Below are positions 1 to 5,439 of a stretch of DNA of 5,737 nt, piece after piece. The stretch's first letter is position 1. Each line of letters starts with the position of its first letter. The notes below the pieces were generated by a model. It did not search any database. It saw only the letters and a list, made by a program, of their open reading frames with translations, and was not told the DNA's origin. Made by a program: the position numbers and the translations under genes. Source of the stretch: Planctomycetota bacterium (GTDB lineage Bacteria; Planctomycetota; PUPC01; JACPCR01). The stretch is taken from contig JASLXP010000977.1 of assembly GCA_030740295.1 (NCBI GenBank), positions 1 to 5,737 on the forward strand, written 5' to 3'.

Positions 1-653
1 TCTTTCCTCGCGGCCAGGCAGATGCGGTGGCCGGCAATGAAGAAGCCCATAACGTGATCGATGAAACGGAAGGTCTACTGCAATGGGTGATTATCAATCC
101 ACTGCAGGAGGCCACATTCGTCCAGGCCCGTGAGATGTTGAAGCATCCGAAGTGCGTGGGGATCAAGATCCACCCGGAGGAGCATCAATATCCCATCAGG
201 GATTACGGCCGGATTTTGTACGAAGCCGCCGAAGAAAACGGAGCTGTCATCCTTACGCACAGTGGAGATACTTTGAGCGACCCAATGGAATTCGTTTCGC
301 TGGCGAATGACTTCCCGACGGTGAGAGCCATCCTTGCCCATATCGGGAACGGCGGATACGCGGGCGGCGATCCGAGGGGGCAGGTCCAAGCCGCCCAAAA
401 TACGAAGCACGGGAATCTGTATGCGGACACCTCCAGTGCACGAAGCATCATGCCCGGGCTGATCGAATGGGCGGTTAGTGAGCTCGGCGCCGGTCGCATC
501 CTCTACGGCACTGACACCCCTCTGTACTTTGCCCCCATGCAGCGGGCCCGGATCGATCATGCCGATATCTCAAACAAGAAGAAACTCCAGATCCTGCGCA
601 GCAATGCGATCGAGCTTTTGAGTTTACAGCCCCTCGTCGCATCGCAGAGCTGA
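1..653 (+). CDS. Amidohydrolase family 2 (metal-dependent TIM-barrel hydrolase), 5'-truncated
   Basis: The reading frame is open through the left edge (first full codon at base 3), so the true start lies outside; the GTG at 27 is only an internal Val codon. About 216 residues of the C-terminal part are present, against roughly 280-350 for typical family members. Visible barrel motifs are GIKIHP (His at 171-173), ILTHSGD (His at 258-260), ILAHIGNGG (His at 339-341), LYADTSS, and ILYGTDTPLY (Asp at 513-515). The spaced His residues and the late Asp in a GTD context match the metal and catalytic ligands of the amidohydrolase-2 fold (PF04909-like); the N-terminal HxH motif must lie upstream of the window. 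Family members hydrolyse lactones or amides, or decarboxylate aromatic acids. There is no sign of export in the part seen. The substrate cannot be assigned. It converges on the aldo/keto reductase gene across a 101-base gap. Confidence 0.85.
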   Translation, partial: FPRGQADAVAGNEEAHNVIDETEGLLQWVIINPLQEATFVQAREMLKHPKCVGIKIHPEEHQYPIRDYGRILYEAAEENGAVILTHSGDTLSDPMEFVSLANDFPTVRAILAHIGNGGYAGGDPRGQVQAAQNTKHGNLYADTSSARSIMPGLIEWAVSELGAGRILYGTDTPLYFAPMQRARIDHADISNKKKLQILRSNAIELLSLQPLVASQS

Positions 654-654
654 T

Positions 655-725
655 GCAGGTTCATCCTCAGCATCCAGCGATGCCGCAAAGACGTTTGGTT
701 CTGTTGGGGCTACGGTGGAACCTGC
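655..725. repeat. Imperfect inverted repeat in convergent gap, possible bidirectional terminator
   Basis: GCAGGTTC (655-662) is the exact reverse complement of GAACCTGC (718-725). Extending inward gives 10 matches in 12 (655-666 against 714-725). The enclosed segment contains a smaller perfect hairpin: GCATC (670-674), loop CAGC, GATGC (679-683). The outer right arm is followed within three bases by TTTCT. It sits just after the amidohydrolase stop codon, between two convergent genes, which fits a transcription-ending structure. The loop is long and there is no real T-run, so the call is tentative. Confidence 0.35.
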
Positions 726-754
726 CGGTTTCTCCGCGAATTGTCACGGGCCAA

Positions 755-1744
755 TCAGAACGCCCAGCCAGGCCCTCGATAGCCTCCGCCAAAACGTAAG
801 GCTACCGGCTCGCCGTACGGCCGATAAGGCAACTGCGCGGCGATCTCGTTCACGCGCTTCATGATGTCGTCAGGGAGAGGGCCAGCCTCCATTGCCTTGA
901 AATTCAGTTCGACCTCTTCAACGGATTTAGGGCCCATCAACGCGCACGAGATATCCGGGTTCGAGAGCACGAACCGGAGTGAGAGCTCGGCAATCGACAT
1001 CTCAATCTGATCGAGGAAGGCGTAGAGATCCTTCAATTGACTGCGTCTTGGGGGACTCAACCAGACTGCGCCGTGGTTTACCTGTTCGTCGTATCGTCTG
1101 GCGAGCGCGCCCTGCTGCAGGGGCGAGCCAATCACGATTCCCATTCCGAGCTCCTTCGCCGCCGGCAACACCGACCTGTCGGCCTCGCGCCAGAGGAGAT
1201 TGTAATTGAACGCGGTCAGCACCACGTCGAATTTGCCTGTGCGGATGAGGCGTTCCATCTCCCACGCCATAGTTCCGCCCACGCCGCTGTATTTCACGAT
1301 GCCTTCGGCTTTGAGTTCGTCGATCAGTTCGAGTACGGGGCCGTCCACGTTTTCAAAGTCGCTCCACCAGTCATATTGGCCTGGCCGCTCGGGCTCGTGC
1401 ACAAAAAGGATATCAATGTGGTCGCGCTTCAGAGCTTCGAGACTCATCTCGACTGATCTCCGGAGGCATTCCTTATTCTGCGGCTCAAAGGGCTTCGGAC
1501 GGCCGCCGAGTTTGGTGGAGAGGACGTATGGCGTTTCGACACCTTCAAGGGCTTTGCCAAGCGTTTCTTCGCTGTCTGAATAGCCGGGCGCAGTATCAAT
1601 GTAATTCACGCCCAACTCGAGGGCCCGGAGTGTGGCCGCGCGGGAGTTCTCGAATTCTCTGCCGCCGTGAGTGGTAATGAAAAGGCCGCCGAGTGACAGT
1701 TCGCTGACCTGTATTCCGGTGTTTCCTAGATCTCGAAGTTTCAT
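755..1744 (-). CDS. Aldo/keto reductase family oxidoreductase
   Basis: This 329-residue protein has the normal length of a single-domain (alpha/beta)8 aldo/keto reductase. The start MKLRDLGNTGIQVSELSLGG is the classic N-terminus of the family. The catalytic tetrad is complete: Asp50 and Tyr55 in IDTAPGYSDSE, Lys78 in LSTKLGG, and His116 in ILFVHEPE. Further family features are the VKYSGVGG strand (151-157), IGSPLQQGAL (205-214) and the C-terminal cofactor-binding segment around MGPKSVEEVELN (270-281). It should be a cytoplasmic NAD(P)-dependent enzyme interconverting an aldehyde, ketone or aldose with its alcohol or lactone. The overall pattern recalls aldose-dehydrogenase-like members, but the substrate is not determined by sequence. 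The gene lies 53 bases downstream of the sulfatase on the same strand, so co-transcription is likely. A GGGGGAG stretch occurs upstream of the ATG, but 13 bases away, which is long for a ribosome binding site. Confidence 0.93.
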   Translation of the reverse strand: MKLRDLGNTGIQVSELSLGGLFITTHGGREFENSRAATLRALELGVNYIDTAPGYSDSEETLGKALEGVETPYVLSTKLGGRPKPFEPQNKECLRRSVEMSLEALKRDHIDILFVHEPERPGQYDWWSDFENVDGPVLELIDELKAEGIVKYSGVGGTMAWEMERLIRTGKFDVVLTAFNYNLLWREADRSVLPAAKELGMGIVIGSPLQQGALARRYDEQVNHGAVWLSPPRRSQLKDLYAFLDQIEMSIAELSLRFVLSNPDISCALMGPKSVEEVELNFKAMEAGPLPDDIMKRVNEIAAQLPYRPYGEPVALRFGGGYRGPGWAF

Positions 1745-1797
1745 AGTAACTGTTCAGCTCCCCCACACGTTAAGTCGGGCAAATCAGAAAAGCCACC

Positions 1798-3069
1798 TCA
1801 GGGCTGCGATGCCAATTCAGTGACGACGACTTCGGTCTTTGCCTCTTTCCTGATCTCCTCATCACTGCGTGTTTCGCCCTTGTTGCGGATGATCAGGTCT
1901 TTGCCCCGCAAGAAAAAGTAGAGGTATTTGTGATGATGCTGCTGTCCTTCGCCGGTTAGAGTAGGAACGAGACTGAGGCCATCAATGGGTTGCGGCGGAG
2001 CGATGCCGGCCAGGACGGCGAAGGTGGGCATGAAATCCCAGAATGCGGAAAGCTCATCTGTCTTCGTGCCGGGCTTTACTTTGCCAGGCCACCAGGCGAT
2101 GCAGGGTACGCCCAGGCCGCCTTCAGTCAGTTGGCCCTTTCGGCCCGCATATTCGCCGTTGCTCTTGAAGTGGCTGAATTTTGCGGCCGAGCCGTTGTCG
2201 CTGGTGAAAATGACCAGAGTCTTTTCAGCGATGCCGTGAGTCTTTAATCGATCCGTGATTCGGCCAACGTCTCTGTCCATGCGCGTGATCATGGAAGCAT
2301 AGGCTTTGGCGCTTTTCGACCAGCCTTGTTCTCTGGCATACGATTCGATTTCGGGCACATCAAAATCAGCGTGTGGAATCGTGTAAGGGACGTAAAGAAA
2401 AAACGGTCCGTCCCTGGCAGCATCAATGAAAGCCAGGGCCTTTTCAGTCAGCAGATCGTGGCTGTAGTGCTTCCGTTCTTTTGAGTTGTTCGGATAAGGG
2501 ATCACATCGAGCCGCTGCCCATCAGTCTGCTTTCCGATGAGTCCATCGCGGTCGTACTGATACATCTGGTTCATGTAATACCTGTGATTGTAGGTCTGGT
2601 TCGGTTCGCCGAAATAGTAGTCCCAGCCGTGCTTGTAGATCGCGCCGGAGCCGTTCTTGTTTTTGGATTTGACCTTACATCCAATGAAATCATCGCCAAG
2701 GGCCCACTTGCCAATCATCGCTGTTTTGTAGCCAGCGGTCCGCATCACCGTCGCCAGCGTAATATCCTTTTCAAGGATCGGCGGATGGTTGCCGCCCCCT
2801 CCATTGCTCCTGCAGCGGCCGTGGCCCGAGTGAAGCCCGGTCATCAGCGTACATCTGGCGGGCAGACAGAGCGCACTGCCCGCGTAGAAGCGAGTGAAGC
2901 GCAGGCCTTCCACAGCCATCTTATCCAGGGATGGTGTCTGAATGATCTTCTGCCCATAACAACCCAGGTCACCATAGCCAAGGTCGTCGGCCATGATGAG
3001 GACTATGTTGGGTTTCTCAGCGTGGGTGAGAGGGGCAATAAGCAGTAAGAGTATCGGAAGTAGACTCAT
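1798..3069 (-). CDS. Secreted type I (formylglycine) sulfatase with shortened C-terminus
   Basis: This 423-residue protein begins with a hydrophobic signal peptide (residues 1-17, probable cleavage after THA) that lacks a positive charge in its n-region. The mature protein opens with KPNIVLIMADDLGYGDLG, whose Asp28/Asp29 are metal ligands. The sulfatase signature is Cys68-Leu-Pro-Ala-Arg72 followed by LMTG; Cys68 should be converted to formylglycine by an activating enzyme not encoded here. Other active-site elements are GKWALG (Lys121), IPHAD (His233), TSDNG (Asp291, Asn292) and KGQLTEGG (Lys311). It should hydrolyse sulfate esters in the periplasm or outside the cell; the substrate is unknown. 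After the DGLSL motif (364-368) only about 55 residues remain, versus about 107 in the neighbouring sulfatase, and the usual final beta-sheet and tail are not recognisable. The start is fixed: an in-frame TAG lies 13 codons upstream with no other start between. No clear Shine-Dalgarno site is seen. Confidence 0.93.
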   Translation of the reverse strand: MSLLPILLLLIAPLTHAEKPNIVLIMADDLGYGDLGCYGQKIIQTPSLDKMAVEGLRFTRFYAGSALCLPARCTLMTGLHSGHGRCRSNGGGGNHPPILEKDITLATVMRTAGYKTAMIGKWALGDDFIGCKVKSKNKNGSGAIYKHGWDYYFGEPNQTYNHRYYMNQMYQYDRDGLIGKQTDGQRLDVIPYPNNSKERKHYSHDLLTEKALAFIDAARDGPFFLYVPYTIPHADFDVPEIESYAREQGWSKSAKAYASMITRMDRDVGRITDRLKTHGIAEKTLVIFTSDNGSAAKFSHFKSNGEYAGRKGQLTEGGLGVPCIAWWPGKVKPGTKTDELSAFWDFMPTFAVLAGIAPPQPIDGLSLVPTLTGEGQQHHHKYLYFFLRGKDLIIRNKGETRSDEEIRKEAKTEVVVTELASQP

Positions 3070-3241
3070 TGGAGAATTGCATTTCTCAGGCGTGTGAAGA
3101 GGGCCACACTACCCAATCTCGGACAGACGCCCATTCAGCCAAGCTTCATCCGGAGTTTATTCGACTGAGATGTGCGGGCAAGGTTTGCTTATATCATGTC
3201 GCACGCCCTTAACCAGACCGTCTTCCGATTCAGGGGATCAA
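3070..3241. other. Divergent intergenic region between the two sulfatase genes
   Basis: These 172 bases separate two divergently transcribed sulfatase genes and must hold the 5' control signals of both. Next to the - strand start is a short palindrome, GAGAA (3072-3076) and TTCTC (3083-3087), around a TTGCAT core. An AT-rich TATATC element (3190-3195) is a weak -10 candidate for the + strand gene, but no convincing -35 partner was seen. No clear operator or riboswitch was recognised. Confidence 0.4.
3232..3237 (+). promoter_or_regulatory. Ribosome binding site supporting the start at 3242
   Basis: AGGGGA ends four bases before the ATG at 3242. It favours this start over the in-frame ATG at 3170, which would place 24 polar residues ahead of a good signal peptide. 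Confidence 0.6.
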
Positions 3242-4693
3242 ATGACACCGACCAATCGAATCTTCCCGCTCCTTCTTTCCTTTCTTTTCTTCAGCCTGCT
3301 CGCCCATGCCGGACGCCCCAACTTTGTCTTCTTCCTGGTCGACGATCTCGGGTACATGGACATCGGAGACAACAATCCGGACACATTTTACGAAACGCCA
3401 AATGTGAATCGGCTCGCTGCTGAAGGAATGCGCTTCACGAACGGTTACGCGGCAAATCCGGTATGCAGTCCAACCCGTTTCAGCATCATGGCGGGAAAGT
3501 TCCCTTCCCGTGCGGATGCGACCAATTTCTTTTCGGGAAGGCGAAGCGGAAAATACAAGCCTGCACCGTTGCACGACCGAATGCCTCTGAAAGAGATTAC
3601 CGTTGCCGAGGCGCTCAAGGACGCCGGTTACAGAACAGCCTTTCTTGGCAAGTGGCATCTCGGCCCCACGCCTGAATTCTGGCCGGAGGCTCAGGGCTTT
3701 GATGTGAATGTCGGCGGGCACAGGGGCGGAATGCCGCGCAGCTACTTTTCTCCATACAAGAATCCCCGGATGCAGGACGGACCCCAGGGAGAGCATCTCA
3801 CAAAGCGACTCACGGATGAGACGCTCAAGCTCCTCGAACAGTTCAAGGGGAGTCCGTTTTTCATTTACCTGTCGTTTTATACGGTGCACACGCCTCTTCG
3901 CGCACCGAAGGAACTGGTCGAAAAATACAGAGAAAAGGCAGCGAAGATTACCGGACAGGAATTCGGTGACGAGGAGCAGGTCTTCGGCAAAGGCAAACGG
4001 CGAGTGCGCATCCTTCAGAAACACGCGGTGTACGCGGCCATGGTCGAGAGCATGGACACCAGCGTCGGCCGCGTACTGACCAAACTGAAAGAGCTGGGAC
4101 TCGACAAGAACACGGTCGTCTGCTTCATGTCCGACAACGGCGGGCTCTCGACATCGGAGGGCTCGCCGACCTCAAACCTCCCGCTTCGAGGCGGAAAGGG
4201 CTGGCTCTACGAAGGCGGTATTCGTGAGCCTTATTTGATCAAGTGGCCAGGCGTCACCAAGCCGGGCAGCACGAACGATACTCCCGTTATAAGCACTGAC
4301 TTTTATCCGACGATTCTCGATATCGCAGGCCTGCCTTTGCGTCCTCGGCAACACCTCGACGGTCTCAGTCTGAAACCGATTCTGAAAGGCGAGGGCACTA
4401 TCGACCGCAAAGCGCTCTTTTGGCATTACCCGCATTACAGCAACCAGGGCGGCATCCCCGGGGGCGCTATTCGAGTTGGAAATCTCAAACTCATCGAACG
4501 ATACGAAGACGGTCGCGCGCACCTGTACAATCTGAAGGAGGACTTGGGTGAACGGGAAGATCTGGCCGCTCAGATGCCGGACAGAGCAAAGGAGATGCGG
4601 CAACAATTACACGCCTGGTACAAAGAAGTGGATGCGAAGTTTCTGCAACCGAAAGGCGAGGCAAAGGAACCCTGGCGACCGGGGTTGAAATGA
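3242..4693 (+). CDS. Secreted type I (formylglycine) sulfatase, full length
   Basis: This 483-residue protein has a typical sulfatase length. The start at 3242 gives a textbook signal peptide (Arg6, hydrophobic core 7-20, probable cleavage after AHA at 23) and follows a ribosome binding site. The mature protein opens with RPNFVFFLVDDLGYMDIG, whose Asp34/Asp35 are metal ligands. The signature Cys75-Ser-Pro-Thr-Arg79 is the formylglycine site. Other active-site motifs are GKWHLG (Lys137, His139), YTVHTPL (His216), MSDNGG (Asp298, Asn299) and RGGKGWLYEGG (Lys319). DGLSLKPIL (373-381) is followed by a complete C-terminal subdomain with RVGNLKLIERYEDG, HLYNLKEDLGEREDLA and a final helix. It should remove sulfate from an extracellular ester, plausibly a glycan. 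The FYETPNVNRLAAEGMRF and CSPTR pattern is common among carbohydrate-type sulfatases of Planctomycetota and marine bacteria (family knowledge; subfamily not assigned). It diverges from the other sulfatase, and the two differ enough to suggest distinct substrates. Confidence 0.95.
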   Translation: MTPTNRIFPLLLSFLFFSLLAHAGRPNFVFFLVDDLGYMDIGDNNPDTFYETPNVNRLAAEGMRFTNGYAANPVCSPTRFSIMAGKFPSRADATNFFSGRRSGKYKPAPLHDRMPLKEITVAEALKDAGYRTAFLGKWHLGPTPEFWPEAQGFDVNVGGHRGGMPRSYFSPYKNPRMQDGPQGEHLTKRLTDETLKLLEQFKGSPFFIYLSFYTVHTPLRAPKELVEKYREKAAKITGQEFGDEEQVFGKGKRRVRILQKHAVYAAMVESMDTSVGRVLTKLKELGLDKNTVVCFMSDNGGLSTSEGSPTSNLPLRGGKGWLYEGGIREPYLIKWPGVTKPGSTNDTPVISTDFYPTILDIAGLPLRPRQHLDGLSLKPILKGEGTIDRKALFWHYPHYSNQGGIPGGAIRVGNLKLIERYEDGRAHLYNLKEDLGEREDLAAQMPDRAKEMRQQLHAWYKEVDAKFLQPKGEAKEPWRPGLK

Positions 4694-4695
4694 TC

Positions 4696-4712
4696 CCAGG
4701 GGAGGCCCCTGG
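4696..4712. terminator. Perfect GC-rich hairpin after sulfatase stop
   Basis: CCAGGGG (4696-4702), loop AGG, CCCCTGG (4706-4712) forms a perfect 7-bp stem starting two bases after the + strand stop codon. It lies between convergent genes. There is no T-run on either side, so it could block readthrough or stabilise the 3' end rather than act as a classic intrinsic terminator. Confidence 0.5.
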
Positions 4713-4722
4713 TGCTTCACGC

Positions 4723-4741
4723 AGTTCGGAAACGGACTTCT
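4723..4741 (+). terminator. Second hairpin with GAAA tetraloop and short T-containing tail
   Basis: AGTTCG (4723-4728), loop GAAA, CGGACT (4733-4738) pairs over 6 bp with one G-U pair in the RNA, capped by a GNRA-type loop. It is followed by TCT, so the tail reads TTCTGT. Together with the preceding hairpin it makes a plausible tandem terminator for the + strand sulfatase. The T-tract is weak. Confidence 0.4.
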
Positions 4742-4742
4742 G

Positions 4743-5312
4743 TCACGACTGTTGCATCACCATTTCCGCCACCTTCTTCCCCAGTAACGCCGACCCTTCA
4801 GGCGTAAAGTGCACACCGTCCGGTCTCAGCAATTCATCTGGGCCTGCATCAACGGCGACCTGATAGAGGTCGTGAACTTCCACGCCGCATTCCACGGCAA
4901 CCTGCTTCGCAGCTTTGTTGTAGGCAAGCACGTCAGCCTCGAATCGATCAAAGCCCTTCCGCTCGTGATGCCACTTTTCATTCACCGGTGTGATCAGAGC
5001 CCAGATGAGCCGGGCGGACAATCCTTCCTTCATCCCCGTCAGAATGGCACGCACGTTTTCCGCGTACTGTTGGACAGGGATGTTATTCTCCTCCTCCTCA
5101 AACCCTTTCTTCAGATCGTGCAGACCAGCATTCATGTGCACGACATCTGCCTTGCGTGACAGCACCCATTCACCGAGATTGTTCAGGACGTTTTCGCTTG
5201 TACCTCCGTTCTTCTCCGGCCCCCAGACATTCGCTCTGCCTGAGAGCTCCTCTCCAACGTATGGCGCGTAACCCACTCGGATGGAATCGCCGATTAAAAT
5301 GATGTGTTTCAT
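4743..5312 (-). CDS. SGNH/GDSL-type hydrolase (probable esterase), cytoplasmic
   Basis: From the ATG at 5312 this is a 189-residue protein, normal for a compact SGNH hydrolase. Block I is IILIGDSIRVGY (Asp9, Ser10 nucleophile). Block II is the Gly in NGGTSENVL (around 37). Block III reads MNAGLHDLK (62-68), where His65 replaces the usual Asn of GxND. Block V is RPDGVHFTPEG, giving the catalytic Asp165 and His168. There is no signal peptide, so it should act in the cytoplasm, probably on an acyl ester such as an acetylated sugar; the substrate is not known. An upstream in-frame TTG at 5369 would add 19 polar residues ahead of the first beta-strand and would lie outside the predicted transcript, so the ATG is preferred. 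GGGGA lies seven bases before the ATG. The gene converges on the sulfatase and diverges from acnA. Confidence 0.88.
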   Translation of the reverse strand: MKHIILIGDSIRVGYAPYVGEELSGRANVWGPEKNGGTSENVLNNLGEWVLSRKADVVHMNAGLHDLKKGFEEEENNIPVQQYAENVRAILTGMKEGLSARLIWALITPVNEKWHHERKGFDRFEADVLAYNKAAKQVAVECGVEVHDLYQVAVDAGPDELLRPDGVHFTPEGSALLGKKVAEMVMQQS

Positions 5313-5314
5313 CT

Positions 5315-5327
5315 CACGGTCCCCGTG
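5315..5327 (-). promoter_or_regulatory. Small hairpin overlapping the SGNH gene's ribosome binding site
   Basis: Read on the - strand, CACGG, loop GGA, CCGTG forms a perfect 5-bp GC-rich stem that ends two bases before the ATG at 5312. The only Shine-Dalgarno-like bases (GGGGA) lie in its left arm and loop, so folding could lower translation. This is inference from sequence alone. Confidence 0.35.
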
Positions 5328-5359
5328 TTGACTGCCAACCCGGTCGTTTGATCTATAAT
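5328..5359 (+). promoter_or_regulatory. Candidate sigma70-type promoter for acnA
   Basis: TTGACT (5328-5333) matches the -35 consensus at five of six positions, and TATAAT (5354-5359) is a perfect -10. The spacer is 20 bases, longer than the ideal 17, which argues for a weak or activator-helped promoter, or for recognition mainly through the -10. The predicted start near 5366 leaves a leader of about 70 bases before the acnA ATG. Confidence 0.5.
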
Positions 5360-5379
5360 GCCCGACCAATATCTGTCAG
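5352..5379 (-). promoter_or_regulatory. Candidate sigma70-type promoter for the SGNH gene, overlapping the acnA -10
   Basis: Reading the - strand, CTGACA (5379-5374) is a five-of-six -35 match and TATAGA (5357-5352) a four-of-six -10 with a 16-base spacer. Its -10 shares bases 5354-5357 with the acnA -10. Transcription would begin around 5345, about 33 bases before the SGNH ATG, supporting the ATG at 5312 over the upstream TTG. Confidence 0.4.
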
Positions 5380-5410
5380 CGGCAATTTATCAGAACAAAA
5401 TTTGAAAATA

Positions 5411-5432
5411 CAACAGGAGCACACAACAGGAG
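5411..5432 (+). promoter_or_regulatory. Duplicated Shine-Dalgarno segment upstream of acnA
   Basis: CAACAGGAG occurs twice, at 5411-5419 and 5424-5432, with a 13-base period. The second copy places AGGAG seven bases before the acnA ATG, an ideal spacing, and fixes that start. The first copy has no start codon at a usable distance, so it may be a standby ribosome site or just a small tandem duplication. Confidence 0.6.
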
Positions 5433-5439
5433 TTTTGAA

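Noticed and set aside
75..560. 161-codon - strand open frame within the amidohydrolase
   Set aside because: Antisense shadow of a conserved coding frame; no recognisable motif.
1037..1583. Overlapping + strand open frames within the aldo/keto reductase
   Set aside because: They oppose a reductase with a complete catalytic tetrad and show no family pattern.
2584..3048. 154-codon + strand open frame within the - strand sulfatase
   Set aside because: Antisense to the signal peptide and active-site region of a clear sulfatase; no motif of its own.
3072..3087. GAGAA/TTCTC palindrome next to the - sulfatase start as an operator
   Set aside because: Only five pairs with a six-base centre; likely to arise by chance, so it is mentioned only as content of the intergenic region.
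3170..3241. Upstream ATG start for the + strand sulfatase
   Set aside because: It would add 24 polar residues before a well-formed signal peptide; the ATG at 3242 has a ribosome site and the expected N-terminus.
3230..4024. 264-codon open frame on the - strand inside the + sulfatase
   Set aside because: It lies antisense to a gene with every sulfatase motif intact, and its own translation shows no recognisable domain and has an arginine- and cysteine-rich, shadow-like composition.
5080..5100. CTC trinucleotide run in the SGNH gene
   Set aside because: Only a few repeats, encoding a short Glu run in a loop; too short to call a meaningful repeat.
4809..5271. + strand open frames within the SGNH hydrolase
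   Set aside because: Antisense shadows; the - strand frame has SGNH blocks I, II and V in order.
5313..5369. Upstream TTG start for the SGNH hydrolase
   Set aside because: The extra 19 residues are polar and precede the normal family start; the predicted promoter lies inside this stretch.
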